Assembly: GCF_947496075.1 (NCBI RefSeq)
Contig: NZ_CANMBJ010000011.1
Coordinates: 1-52,947, forward strand
Direction: 5' to 3'
From: an uncultured Tateyamaria sp.
GTDB lineage: Bacteria; Pseudomonadota; Alphaproteobacteria; Rhodobacterales; Rhodobacteraceae
DNA length: 52,947 nucleotides
In this document: piece after piece, positions 36,290-45,958 of the stretch
Layout: every line of letters begins with the position of its first letter
Numbering within the stretch: the first letter of the stretch is position 1
Position numbers and translations under genes: made by a program
Notes under the pieces: generated by a model
Databases searched by the model: none
What the model saw: the letters and a program-made list of their open reading frames with translations, nothing else
What the model was told of the DNA's origin: nothing

Positions 36290-37309
36290 ATGACCGACAC
36301 TTCCCTGATCCTTGGATTGCCCTACATCCAGCCATCCCAAGCCCAGAAACACGTCACCCATAATGAAGCCCTGCGTGTGTTGGACGCGCTGGTGCAATTG
36401 TCAGTTCTCGCCCGGGACCTGACATTGCCCCCTGCAGGGGCTGCAGCGGGCGATCGTTACCTTGTGGCATCCCCGGGGCAAGCGGAATGGGTCGGACAAA
36501 GCGATGCAATCGCCATCTACGATGGACTGAATTGGACGTTTCTGGCCCCGCAGGCGGGTTGGCAAGCTTATGTCGTGGGTGAAGGAACCACTGTTGTCTT
36601 TGACGGCACCGACTGGCAGGGCCGCGATCTGGACACCGTGGACAGCCTGGGGGTCAACGCCAGCGCCGATGCTTTCAACCGCCTGTCTGTATCTTCAGAC
36701 GCTGTTTTGCTGAACCACGCAGGCAGCGATCATCAGTTGAAGATCAACAAGGCCGACACCGCCGACACGGCGAGCCTGATGTTCCAAAACGGGTTCTCAG
36801 GCCGAGCGGAAATGGGGCTGGCGGGCAATGACGACTTTTCAATCAAAGTCAGTGACGACGGCGCGACCTGGAACGAAGCAATGCGTGTCGACGCTGCCTC
36901 TGGTGTCGTCAGCACATTGCGCCAACCGTACTTTGTCGCGCGGGGGAGTGGCCCATGGCTGACGATTGACACGCCACATACCGATCTCGTCCTTGGTGTG
37001 ATGATCGCGCAGAATGGGGGCGTATACGATCCCACCACGGGGACGTTCACGGCGCCAACTGATGGGTTGTACTGCTTCTTGATCAACGGCTTCCTCAACG
37101 CATCAACAGATGGCCGCATCGCCTTTTCTCTTAACGGCACTACGCAAAGCGCGCAAATGCAGGTCCTTTTGGGCGAGATGCCCTTGTCCTTCACAGCGGT
37201 GATGGAACTGTCGACAGGCGACACGGTGACCTGCCGTACCGGCAACGCCAACGACAACCTGACGTTTTTCCAAAGTCACACCACGTTCAGCGGGTGGAAG
37301 ATATTCTAA
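36290..37309 (+). CDS. DUF2793 protein with a C1q-like C-terminal domain
   Basis: A 339-residue protein. Residues ~5-100 are DUF2793, found on phage-like and surface proteins of alphaproteobacteria (LGLPYIQPSQAQKHVTHNEALR, PPAGAAAGDRYLV, FLAPQAGWQAYV). Residues ~210-339 read like a C1q/TNF-type jelly roll: GGVYDPTTGTFTAPTDGLYCF corresponds to the YD-x-x-TG-x-F-x-x-P-x-x-G-x-YxF signature, and the end FQSHTTFSGWKIF to the closing FSGFLL-type strand. Such heads trimerise and bind ligands, so a surface adhesin or receptor-binding role is likely but unproven. GGAG precedes the ATG. A strong terminator follows. Confidence 0.75.
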   Translation: MTDTSLILGLPYIQPSQAQKHVTHNEALRVLDALVQLSVLARDLTLPPAGAAAGDRYLVASPGQAEWVGQSDAIAIYDGLNWTFLAPQAGWQAYVVGEGTTVVFDGTDWQGRDLDTVDSLGVNASADAFNRLSVSSDAVLLNHAGSDHQLKINKADTADTASLMFQNGFSGRAEMGLAGNDDFSIKVSDDGATWNEAMRVDAASGVVSTLRQPYFVARGSGPWLTIDTPHTDLVLGVMIAQNGGVYDPTTGTFTAPTDGLYCFLINGFLNASTDGRIAFSLNGTTQSAQMQVLLGEMPLSFTAVMELSTGDTVTCRTGNANDNLTFFQSHTTFSGWKIF

Positions 37310-37315
37310 GCATAT

Positions 37316-37360
37316 CCGGCGCTGCGCTCTACTCGGCGTAAGGCGCAGCGCCGGTTTTTT
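37316..37360 (+). terminator. Rho-independent terminator after the DUF2793-C1q gene
   Basis: CCGGCGCTGCG (37316-37326) pairs perfectly with CGCAGCGCCGG (37344-37354) and six T follow. The T-run touches the last codon of the convergent metalloprotease gene. Confidence 0.85.
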
Positions 37361-40007
37361 AGATGATGCTCAGTGTCGTATCATCCTCGATGCTGGAGAT
37401 ATTGGTGTAGCCGATAATCTCCAAGCTGGTGAATGCATCGAATGTCAGCACCAGATTGCCCCCCACAACGGAAGTGAAATCGCTCAAGTTGACGTCGGCA
37501 GGGTTGGTGCCACCGAACAGGGTCTGATCAATGATCAGCGCGTCGATGTTGTTCTGGAAGTCCTGGATCGTGTCGTTGCCACCTGAGAAGATGAACGTGT
37601 CGTTGGCTAGGCCACCGTTCAGGAAATCGTCGCCATCACCGCCATGCAGGGTGTCGGCACCTGCATTTCCACGCAATACGTCGTCGTCTGCACCACCGAA
37701 CAGGTCGTCTCGCCCGTTGCCGCCATTGAGCCGGTCGTTGCCCGACCCTCCGTCCAATGTGTCGTGGTTGTTGCCGCCATTCAGGGTGTCATTGTTGCCA
37801 CCCCCGTTCAGGACATCAAAACCGGCGTTGCCGTTCAGCAAATCATTGCCGGTGCCACCGTTCAGTTCGTCCGCGCCAGAGTTGCCATTCAACGTATCGG
37901 CCCCGGACCCGCCGTTCAGCGTGTCATTGGCCAAACCACCGTTCAACACATCGTCGTTTTCGTTGCCATTCAGCAAGTCGAACCCGTTGTTGCCGTTCAA
38001 CACGTCGTTGCCAGCGCCGCCATTCAGCTCATCCGCACCGGACAAGCCCGTGAGGGTATCGTCGCCAGCGTCTCCGTTCAGGGTATCGGCGCCAAGCCCG
38101 CCATTGAGGTCGTCGTTGTCATCGCCCCCGCTCAACAGGTCATTGCCGTTGTTGCCGCTGATCACGTCGTCGCCTTCTCCGCCGCTCAGGTCGTCGAAGC
38201 CGTCGCCACCAGCGATGGTGTCATTGTCTGCACCGCCATCGACAGTATCGAAGCCTGTACCAGCATTGATGCTGTCGTTGCCGGCACCACTGTCGATGCT
38301 GTCATTGCCGGCAAATCCAGAAATCGTATCATTGCCCAACGTACCGCTGAGCGCTGGATCATCTTCCGTGGTGCCGTCAATCATGTCACCGGGCGTTCCG
38401 GGATCACTCGGCAGGTTGGCATCCAACTGCGCCAGCGAATAGGTGACGTCCGAGAACTGGAATGTTTCGAATGCGGTTGCAAGGACGCTGCCGAAGCCGC
38501 CGAAAAGGGTGGCCAAACTGGCCGTGACGGACCCGCTGGTGATGCTGGAAAAGGCGAAGCCAAAGATCAACGTGTCACTGCCGGATCCGCCGTTCAGTGT
38601 ATCATCGCCATCGGAGGCAAAGACCGTGTCATTGCCGCCCGCCGTCTGCACATCATTGTCGGCGTCATTGGTTATGATCTCATCATTGCCGTTACCGGTG
38701 ATCACGTTCTCGATCACCGTGCCGCGCGCAATGCCGATGTTTCCAATGCCCCCGGCCACATCCGAGAAGGTCGCGTCGTTCAGATCGATGCGGTCCCCCA
38801 GATCAGTGAAGGAGAAATCGAGCGTATCGATGCCGTCTTCGTCAAAGATGGTCGCAGCAATCAGGCTGCCGCTGTAGATGCTGTTTGTGGTGCCGGACGC
38901 CAATGCGCTGAACAAGTCGTCGACATAGTTCCCAAGATTGCTGTTCAGCCCATAGGTGGTGTTACCTGCGGTGACCCCACCTTCTGCAGCCCCATAAAGG
39001 TTCTGGATCGCGATGATGTCGGCAATCATCGTTGTGGCTGTGGTTGCATAGCTCGCGTCGGTGGTCGTGTTTTCCGATTGGCTGAAATACGACATCACCG
39101 ACATCTGCCAACTGTCATTGGCAAAGGTTGCGCTGAACGGGTAGGTCGCGCTGCCATTGTAGCCACCCTGGTGACCCAGGCCGATGGCGTGGCCGATTTC
39201 GTGCACATAGGTCTGGAAAGAATAGCTGTCGACGCTGGTGCCATAGCTGTTCAGCCAACCCGTCCCAACATTCAGTTCGACACCAGAGCTTGATCCGCCA
39301 TTTGGCGAATAGGCAAAGGCACCGGATTCATTGTCATCAAAGGTGATCATCTCGCTGCCAAGCGAGACTTCCTGGAAGTCGAGGTCTGCGACCATTTCCC
39401 AGGCTTCCATCGCCCAACGGGCCAGTTGTTGGCCGTCTGCGGTCAGGCCCGAAAGGTTGACGGTGATCACATTGGACTGACTGGTATTGAAGACGCGCTC
39501 CTGGCCACCCCAGTATCCTTCGGTCAGGTACAGGGCCAGTTCGTCCAGTGTCCCGACAGGCGGCGCGGTAAATGCATTGGCTTCCAGCGTATACGTTCCA
39601 GTACGGCTCTGCCCGTAATCGCCGGAGTAGGAGTCCGCCTCTATATAATAGGTGCCAGACGACGACGCCGTGAAGGTAATCGCCGAATCCGTGCCACTCG
39701 AATCGTCGTTCTCTTCCAATACGTTGCCGCTGCTGTCGCGCAACCTCATGAAAGGATCGTCCAATGTACCACCGGTCATGGTGATCGTGACTGTCTCACC
39801 TGCGGTCAGGCTGATGGCAACCCAATCCTCGTCCGTGAGGCTGTCCAACGAACCAGAAAACGTATCCCCAACGCCCATCGAGTAGATGGTTGAAGTATTT
39901 GCGGCCGCATCCGTGGTTTCGAAAAAGGCTGCGGACAAGGGGTCATTTGCACCATCGACATGACGCATCGGGTCGAAGGTTTGGGTGGCAAAGCAAATCG
40001 TACACAT
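37359..40007 (-). CDS. Serralysin-type RTX metalloprotease with PPC domain
   Basis: An 882-residue secreted zinc protease. Residues ~45-140 form a pre-peptidase C-terminal (PPC) domain ([21 protein letters not shown]). The M10-type catalytic domain follows, with [11 protein letters not shown] at about 267-277 as zinc site and a Met-turn MSYF near 304. Unlike in classic serralysins the PPC domain comes first. From ~residue 550 a long array of GGxGxDxLx calcium repeats runs to ~800. The last ~80 residues ([17 protein letters not shown]...) match the C-terminal modules of the other RTX proteins and likely hold the type I secretion signal. There is no N-terminal signal peptide, as expected. It is probably cotranscribed with the small gene 29 bases upstream. 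Confidence 0.9.
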   Translation of the reverse strand: MCTICFATQTFDPMRHVDGANDPLSAAFFETTDAAANTSTIYSMGVGDTFSGSLDSLTDEDWVAISLTAGETVTITMTGGTLDDPFMRLRDSSGNVLEENDDSSGTDSAITFTASSSGTYYIEADSYSGDYGQSRTGTYTLEANAFTAPPVGTLDELALYLTEGYWGGQERVFNTSQSNVITVNLSGLTADGQQLARWAMEAWEMVADLDFQEVSLGSEMITFDDNESGAFAYSPNGGSSSGVELNVGTGWLNSYGTSVDSYSFQTYVHEIGHAIGLGHQGGYNGSATYPFSATFANDSWQMSVMSYFSQSENTTTDASYATTATTMIADIIAIQNLYGAAEGGVTAGNTTYGLNSNLGNYVDDLFSALASGTTNSIYSGSLIAATIFDEDGIDTLDFSFTDLGDRIDLNDATFSDVAGGIGNIGIARGTVIENVITGNGNDEIITNDADNDVQTAGGNDTVFASDGDDTLNGGSGSDTLIFGFAFSSITSGSVTASLATLFGGFGSVLATAFETFQFSDVTYSLAQLDANLPSDPGTPGDMIDGTTEDDPALSGTLGNDTISGFAGNDSIDSGAGNDSINAGTGFDTVDGGADNDTIAGGDGFDDLSGGEGDDVISGNNGNDLLSGGDDNDDLNGGLGADTLNGDAGDDTLTGLSGADELNGGAGNDVLNGNNGFDLLNGNENDDVLNGGLANDTLNGGSGADTLNGNSGADELNGGTGNDLLNGNAGFDVLNGGGNNDTLNGGNNHDTLDGGSGNDRLNGGNGRDDLFGGADDDVLRGNAGADTLHGGDGDDFLNGGLANDTFIFSGGNDTIQDFQNNIDALIIDQTLFGGTNPADVNLSDFTSVVGGNLVLTFDAFTSLEIIGYTNISSIEDDTTLSII

Positions 40008-40036
40008 AAGAGTAAAGCGTTCCTAATGAACTGGGA

Positions 40037-40630
40037 CTATTCGGTTAATGCCAGAATAAAGTGCAACTTGGGCGATTTTGAGACAAGTACATCAGTAAAT
40101 TGACGTGCCGCGACAGGTGATTTTGTCACATCTTGGCCACCGTGACGATGAACGGGGCCACGGGCTGATACACCATTCGGAGCCTGCCATGACAGATAGG
40201 CCGACAACTTGTCTTGGTTGGGATCAATATGGAGCGTCACGCGCTTGACGTCCTGCCCTGCGGGTGACGGATCCAAGCGGATGATATGACCCGTTGCATG
40301 GGTCGCTAGCGATTGAACAAGGGCCTGACACAGAACGCGCGGCGCAGACGGGCAGTCAACGAACAAGACCTCGCGAACTGGTTGGCGGGCGTGCGAACCT
40401 GATGCTCCTTGCATGGTCACGCTCCCAATCAGCGCCAAGCCAAACGCGAGGCGCCAGAATGGGGCGGCTTTCCACCAATAAATACCACTGACATCTCGCA
40501 CGCGCTCCCCCAAATTGAGCCGCGGCAACCCTATTCTGATGCGCCTAAGCAAGACAAGTGATGCAGGCGCGCAATACACTAAAAACCACAAAGCCGCCCA
40601 GTGGCAGATGTGGCTTTGTGGTGCATCCAT
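40037..40630 (-). CDS. Small membrane or exported protein upstream of the metalloprotease, function unknown
   Basis: Up to 197 residues, not recognised. The long form has a hydrophobic segment near the N-terminus (LWFLVYCAPASLVLLRR), and both forms have a second (WRLAFGLALIGSVTM). A GTG at 40501, directly after GGGGAGCGC, would give 154 residues in which that second segment acts as signal peptide or anchor; this is my preferred alternative. The rest (REVLFVDCPSAPRVLCQAL..., DKLSAYLSWQAPNG) looks like a small soluble domain. It lies 29 bases upstream of the serralysin-like gene on the same strand. Serralysin operons often include a small periplasmic inhibitor, but I see no Inh motif. Confidence 0.5.
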   Translation of the reverse strand: MDAPQSHICHWAALWFLVYCAPASLVLLRRIRIGLPRLNLGERVRDVSGIYWWKAAPFWRLAFGLALIGSVTMQGASGSHARQPVREVLFVDCPSAPRVLCQALVQSLATHATGHIIRLDPSPAGQDVKRVTLHIDPNQDKLSAYLSWQAPNGVSARGPVHRHGGQDVTKSPVAARQFTDVLVSKSPKLHFILALTE

Positions 40631-40832
40631 TCAGGCGTGCCAGCTTGGAAAGCTCTTTATGCTGGGCCCAACCAGCACTTATGACATGAAAATTCCTCCT
40701 TTATTATCAAACTATTAATTTCCGGCAACGGCTCGATTTTTTGGGAAAGTCCACACTATCGACACAAAGCCAACCACACCCCAGCAACTGCCTCTGCCAT
40801 CACATTGCCAGTGTAGTTGGTGGGTTATCGTA

Positions 40833-43505
40833 ATGACGCTTGTTGCGTTTGAGCATGTGGCAACGATTGCGGATCAGGAAAATATGTTCCTGACCGGGAT
40901 CACGGACATGATCGTGGCCGAAACTGATCAAGGGTCCGTCCTGTATACTGTGTCACGCCTTGGCGGCGGCGACGTGGTTGCCTATCGGATCAACGGGAAC
41001 GGCACGCTCAGCCAGTTCGACACCCAGACCTTGCCCGGCGGAGCCCGGTCAGGCACCACCAACACCCTTTCGTTGGTCGATGACGGCGCCGGGGGACACG
41101 ATCTGCTTGTGACCGGGGTCAACAACACGGGCCTTTACCGCATCGACATGAATGCGCAGGGCGCGCTGTCCCAGCCCGCAGCAGTGACCGGGGCCTACAT
41201 GCCGGCGACTCTTCTGGACAGCACCAGCGCAGTGGTCAACGGCCAGACTTACCTCTACTCGATCGATCGGGGCAGTGACGACATCGGTGTGTGGCGCGTT
41301 GCCGAGAATGGGACCGTAACGGCCGTTCGGGACGGCGGGTCAGCCGACATGGGGCGCGTCGGTCTGACCGGCATCACGCAAGTCCAATCAGGCGGGAACA
41401 CATTTGTGCTGGCAGCCTCCGGCAGCGAAAACGCCCTGATCAGCTACCGCCTCAGCGGCTCAGGCGTCCCGCAGGAAGTGGACCGGATCAGCGCTGCGGA
41501 AGGCGTCGGTATCGGTGGGGCAACAACGGTCGAGGTCATCGAGATTGGCGGGCAGGCCTTTGCCATTCTGGCAGCCTCCGTCACCGGCACGCTGACCGTC
41601 GCATTGGTGGCGGATGATGGCAGTTTGCAACTGACCGACCACGTCATGGACACGCGCGATACCCGCTTTGGCGGCGTGCACGAGATTGCAACAGTGACGC
41701 ATAACGATCGCGGTTATGTCGCTGTCGCAGGCGATGATGACGGCGTCAGCCTGTTCGAAATGATGTCGGACGGCCGATTACGTCTGATGGGCAGCCTCGC
41801 AGATGCAGTGACGACCACGCTCGATGCCGTATCAGCGCTGAACCTGACGGTGGTGAACGGTGTCCTGCATCTGACGGTTGGTTCCGCGACAGAGGCCGGG
41901 TTGTCGGTGTTCACCATCGACATCAGCACCATGAACAGCCCCCTGCAAGGCAATGACTCGGCCAACAACCTGACCGGAAACGGCGGCGCCGATCTGATCA
42001 TGGGCGGCGGCGGCAATGACAGTTTGCACGGCGCGGCAGGCAATGACGTGCTGCTGGACGGGCATGGATCAGATGCGCTGTGGGGCGGTGCAGGCGCAGA
42101 CGTATTCATCATGTCGGGTGATGACGCGCTCGATACGATCCATGATTTCGACATAACCGAGGACCGGTTGGACCTGTCAGACTGGGCTTTCCTGCGCGGC
42201 ACGGGCCAATTGTCGTTTCAGACCCTGAACAACGGAATCATTATTCTCTTTGGTACGGAAGAGCTGGTGATCCTGTCCGCAAACGGCGCACGGATTGAGG
42301 CGGAAGACATTCTTGCGCTGGATATCCTGGGCCAATCCCGGTTTCTGCCCGACTGGTTTCCACCGGCAGTGGAACCCGACCCGGATCCCGATCCCAGCGC
42401 CCCGCTTGACCTAAGAGGCACCAATGGGCGGGACACGCTGAGCGGCAATGCCGGCAACGACACCATCCGCGGCCTCAGCGATGCCGATAACCTGTCGGGG
42501 ATGGGCGGAGCAGACACACTTTCGGGGGATTCAGGCAATGACACCATTTCAGGCAACGCGGGCAATGACAGCTTACAGGGCGGTGACGGCAACGACATCC
42601 TGACAGGAGGCACAGGTTTTGACACCCTGCTGGGCGATGATGGTGACGACAACATCTCCGGCGCGGGCGGCGACGACATGATCGAAGGCGGGGCTGGTCG
42701 GGACACTTTGTCAGGCAACGCGGGCAACGATCTGATTTCGGGCTTTGGAGATGCTGATCTGATCACCGGCGGGATCGGCTTTGACACCCTCAATGGTCAG
42801 GATGGCGATGACAGCATCTGGGGCAATGACGGGTTTGACGTCATTGGCGGAGGTGGGGGCAATGACCTGCTGATCGGCAACAACGGCGCAGACACCCTTT
42901 ACGGCAATAACGGAGACGACACGCTGTCGGGCGGGCTGGCCAACGACTTTTTGACAGGTGGCAATGGCGATGACGTAATCGCAGGGGCTGCAGGCCCGGA
43001 CGAATTGCGGGGCGATGCGGGCAACGACGTGCTGGATGGCAATGCCGGGTTTGACCTGCTTTTCGGTGGACACGACGATGACACTCTGAACGGGGGCATC
43101 AATCATGACACCCTGTATGGTGGCACGGGCAACGACCGATTAAACGGCAATAATGGCCAGGACATGTTGTATGGCGAGGACGGCAACGACACGCTTCTCG
43201 GCAATGCCGGGCCCGACACGCTGGACGGTGGGCTAGGTGATGACCTGCTGCTCGGTGGTATCGGTACGGACACGTTCGTCTTTTCCAGCGGATCGGATAC
43301 GGTCGGCGACTTTCAGGACAATATCGATACGCTGGTGCTGGATTCCGCGCTCTGGGGTGGTGGAGCGCGCAGCCTGTTGCAATTATCCGCCTATGCCGAA
43401 ATGACGGAAAGTGGCATCCGGTTGGACTTTGGAAATGGTCATATATTGACCCTTACAGGCGTGACAGACCTCAATGTTCTGCACAACGATCTCGATTTCA
43501 TCTGA
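40833..43505 (+). CDS. Propeller-like RTX calcium-binding protein
   Basis: An 890-residue secreted protein. Residues ~1-365 look like a seven-bladed beta-propeller of the lactonase/YVTN kind, with recurrent strands such as VLYTVSRLGGGDVVAYRING, QTYLYSIDRGSDDIGVWRV and GYVAVAGDDDGVSLFEM. A short RTX block (~residues 368-425) is followed by a beta domain (DVFIMSGDDALDTIHDFDI). A linker PDPDPDPS and a long RTX array (~526-810) come next. The C-terminal ~80 residues (DTFVFSSGSDTVGDFQDNID... ending NDLDFI) resemble the other two RTX tails, so type I export is expected. It is divergent from the small gene at 40037 and followed by ugd after 99 bases. Confidence 0.85.
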   Translation: MTLVAFEHVATIADQENMFLTGITDMIVAETDQGSVLYTVSRLGGGDVVAYRINGNGTLSQFDTQTLPGGARSGTTNTLSLVDDGAGGHDLLVTGVNNTGLYRIDMNAQGALSQPAAVTGAYMPATLLDSTSAVVNGQTYLYSIDRGSDDIGVWRVAENGTVTAVRDGGSADMGRVGLTGITQVQSGGNTFVLAASGSENALISYRLSGSGVPQEVDRISAAEGVGIGGATTVEVIEIGGQAFAILAASVTGTLTVALVADDGSLQLTDHVMDTRDTRFGGVHEIATVTHNDRGYVAVAGDDDGVSLFEMMSDGRLRLMGSLADAVTTTLDAVSALNLTVVNGVLHLTVGSATEAGLSVFTIDISTMNSPLQGNDSANNLTGNGGADLIMGGGGNDSLHGAAGNDVLLDGHGSDALWGGAGADVFIMSGDDALDTIHDFDITEDRLDLSDWAFLRGTGQLSFQTLNNGIIILFGTEELVILSANGARIEAEDILALDILGQSRFLPDWFPPAVEPDPDPDPSAPLDLRGTNGRDTLSGNAGNDTIRGLSDADNLSGMGGADTLSGDSGNDTISGNAGNDSLQGGDGNDILTGGTGFDTLLGDDGDDNISGAGGDDMIEGGAGRDTLSGNAGNDLISGFGDADLITGGIGFDTLNGQDGDDSIWGNDGFDVIGGGGGNDLLIGNNGADTLYGNNGDDTLSGGLANDFLTGGNGDDVIAGAAGPDELRGDAGNDVLDGNAGFDLLFGGHDDDTLNGGINHDTLYGGTGNDRLNGNNGQDMLYGEDGNDTLLGNAGPDTLDGGLGDDLLLGGIGTDTFVFSSGSDTVGDFQDNIDTLVLDSALWGGGARSLLQLSAYAEMTESGIRLDFGNGHILTLTGVTDLNVLHNDLDFI

Positions 43506-43604
43506 CCAGAAACTCTGGGGGTTGCGTTGCGCCGGTTCTTCATCAAGACAGTGGCCCTCAGGTGACGCCGCATATGCGGCAGAGTTGGGCTAAGGAGCAG
43601 AACC

Positions 43605-44927
43605 ATGAAAATCGCGGTGATCGGGACAGGGTATGTTGGCCTGGTTTCTGGGGTGTGTTTTTCAGATTTCGGCCACGATGTGGTCTGTGTCGACAAGGAC
43701 CCATCAAAGATCGAAAAGTTGAATGCAGGGATCGTTCCGATCTACGAACCCGGCCTTGATGCCCTGATGGTCAAAAACGTGGAAGCGGGCCGCCTGTCCT
43801 TTACCGAAGACCTTGCCGGGGCCATCAACGGCGCCAAGGCAATCTTTATTGCCGTCGGCACACCCACACGGCGCGGTGACGGTCACGCGGACCTCAGCTA
43901 TGTCATGGCAGCCGCAGAAGAGATCGCGAGCCTTGCCAGCGACTATGTTGTAATCGTGACCAAATCGACCGTGCCGGTCGGCACCAACCGGATGATCAAG
44001 CAGGCCGTGCGCAAGGCCAACTCCGACCTTGAATTCGACGTGGCCAGCAATCCCGAATTTCTGCGCGAAGGGGCAGCCATCGACGATTTCATGAAGCCCG
44101 ACCGCGTCGTTGTTGGTGTGCAATCCGAACGCGCCGCCGATGTCATGGCCGAGATCTACCGCCCGCTGTTCCTGCGTGATTTCCCCATCGTGACCACCGA
44201 TCTGGAAAGCGCAGAGATGATCAAGTACGCCGCCAACGCGTTTCTGGCGACCAAGATCACCTTCATCAACGAAATCGCCGCCCTTTGCGAACGCACCGGT
44301 GCGGATATCAAACAGGTCAGCAAGGGCATGGGCCTCGACGGTCGCATCGGCAACAAGTTCCTGCATGCCGGGCCGGGCTATGGCGGATCGTGCTTTCCCA
44401 AGGACACCAAGGCGCTTGCACGGATCGGCCAGGACAACGCGGTGCCCATGCAGATCACCGAAACGGTCATCAAGGTCAACGAAGAGACCAAGCGCCGCAT
44501 GCTCGACAAGATCTTTGACCTGTGTGACGACAAGCTGGCGGGCAAGACCGTCGCAGTGCTGGGCGTGACCTTCAAACCCAACACCGACGACATGCGCGAC
44601 GCGCCGTCGCTCACCATCGTCCCTGCGCTGATCGGGGCCGGGGCCAAGGTGCGTGTGACCGACCCGCAAGGGCGTCACGAGGGCGAAGCGCTGTTGCCCG
44701 GCGTGCACTGGGCCGAGGACGCCTACAAGGCCGCACAGAATGCGGACCTGCTGGTTATTCTGACAGAATGGAACGAATTCCGTGCGCTGGACCTCAAAAA
44801 ACTGGCCCGCCGCATGACCACACCGCACATGGCTGACCTGCGCAACGTCTACTCAGCCACAGACGCCAAACGCGCTGGCTTTACCGCTTATGACAGCGTG
44901 GGCCGGTCCGCCTGGCAGGCTGACTGA
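43605..44927 (+). CDS. ugd: UDP-glucose 6-dehydrogenase
   Basis: A 440-residue NAD-dependent enzyme that oxidises UDP-glucose to UDP-glucuronate. IAVIGTGYVGLVSGVCFSDFG is at the N-terminus. GTPTRRGDGHADLSYV, PEFLREGAAIDDFMKPDR and the catalytic Cys263 in GYGGSCFPKDTKAL follow in family order, then FKPNTDDMRDAPSL. AAGGAG precedes the ATG. It overlaps the epimerase gene by one base (TGATG), so UDP-glucuronate production and its conversion are coupled. GDP-mannose dehydrogenase is a less likely alternative given that partner. Confidence 0.93.
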   Translation: MKIAVIGTGYVGLVSGVCFSDFGHDVVCVDKDPSKIEKLNAGIVPIYEPGLDALMVKNVEAGRLSFTEDLAGAINGAKAIFIAVGTPTRRGDGHADLSYVMAAAEEIASLASDYVVIVTKSTVPVGTNRMIKQAVRKANSDLEFDVASNPEFLREGAAIDDFMKPDRVVVGVQSERAADVMAEIYRPLFLRDFPIVTTDLESAEMIKYAANAFLATKITFINEIAALCERTGADIKQVSKGMGLDGRIGNKFLHAGPGYGGSCFPKDTKALARIGQDNAVPMQITETVIKVNEETKRRMLDKIFDLCDDKLAGKTVAVLGVTFKPNTDDMRDAPSLTIVPALIGAGAKVRVTDPQGRHEGEALLPGVHWAEDAYKAAQNADLLVILTEWNEFRALDLKKLARRMTTPHMADLRNVYSATDAKRAGFTAYDSVGRSAWQAD

Positions 44928-45940
44928 TGCCAAAGGCGCTGATCACCGGATCGGCCGGGTTCATCGGGTACTTTCTGGCCCGTCGTCTGCTTGAGGACGG
45001 GTTCGAGGTCATCGGCTTTGACGCCCTGACCGACTACTACGATGTGACGCTGAAACAGCGCCGACAGCAAATGCTGCTTCAACACCCCGGCTTTCGCGCC
45101 GTCAATGAACGGCTCGAAACGGACGGGGTTCTGATGGACCTCGTGGCACAGGACACGCCCGACGTGATCATTCATCTGGCCGCGCAAGCGGGTGTTCGGT
45201 ATTCCATCGACCATCCCCGGTCTTACGTCGATGCAAACCTGATCGGCACCTTCAACCTGCTGGAAGCGGTGCGCGCGACGCCGTGTTCGCACCTTCTGCT
45301 GGCCTCGACCTCGTCCGTTTACGGCGCCAATGCCGAAATGCCCTATGCAGAAACGCACAAGGCCGATCTGCCCATGTCGTTCTACGCCGCCACCAAGAAG
45401 GCGACCGAGGCGATGGCCCATTCCTATGCCCATCTCTACGATCTGCCGATCACGATGTTCCGGTTTTTCACGGTGTACGGGCCCTGGGGTCGACCCGACA
45501 TGGCGCATTTCAAATTCACCCGCGCGATCCTGCAGGGTGAGCCAATCGACATCTACAACCACGGCAACATGCAGCGGGATTTCACCTACATTGATGACCT
45601 TGTGGCAGCCATCGTCGGCCTGGTCCGCGCGGCACCTCAACGCCCCGCCACCCCGGAAGACATCGCGCCGGGTGACAGTCTCAGCCCGGTGGCACCCTAC
45701 AGGATCGTCAACATCGGAAATTCCGAACCCGTGGCCCTGATGGACTTCATCGCCGCAATCGAAACGGCGCTTGGGCAAGAGGCTCAAAAGAACTTCATGG
45801 ACATGCAGCCCGGCGACGTGCCCGCCACATGGGCGGATGCGACACTGATCAAGACGCTGACGGGCTACACGCCGCAAACGCCCGTCGCCGAGGGCATCGC
45901 GCGCTTCGTGGCGTGGTACAGGGATTATTACAACGTTTAG
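44927..45940 (+). CDS. UDP-glucuronate 4-epimerase-like enzyme
   Basis: A 337-residue extended short-chain dehydrogenase. The motifs are ALITGSAGFIGYFLARRLL at the N-terminus, GFDALTDYYDVTLKQRR, HLAAQAGVRYSIDHPRSYV, STSSVYGAN near 128 and the catalytic pair Tyr153/Lys157 in YAATKKATE. The DYYDV-LK-x-RR and QAGVRYS blocks are typical of UDP-glucuronate epimerases, which yield UDP-galacturonate. It follows ugd with a one-base overlap. With the rml genes it supplies an acidic and a deoxy sugar for the plasmid's polysaccharide. Confidence 0.88.
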   Translation: MPKALITGSAGFIGYFLARRLLEDGFEVIGFDALTDYYDVTLKQRRQQMLLQHPGFRAVNERLETDGVLMDLVAQDTPDVIIHLAAQAGVRYSIDHPRSYVDANLIGTFNLLEAVRATPCSHLLLASTSSVYGANAEMPYAETHKADLPMSFYAATKKATEAMAHSYAHLYDLPITMFRFFTVYGPWGRPDMAHFKFTRAILQGEPIDIYNHGNMQRDFTYIDDLVAAIVGLVRAAPQRPATPEDIAPGDSLSPVAPYRIVNIGNSEPVALMDFIAAIETALGQEAQKNFMDMQPGDVPATWADATLIKTLTGYTPQTPVAEGIARFVAWYRDYYNV

Positions 45941-45958
45941 CCATCTGGGCAGCGGCGA

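Noticed and set aside
37644..39293. A 549-codon open frame on the plus strand opposite the metalloprotease
   Set aside because: It is the antisense of the RTX array; the biased GC-rich repeat keeps all frames open. The protein is low in complexity, while the minus-strand frame has HExxHxxGxxH and RTX motifs.
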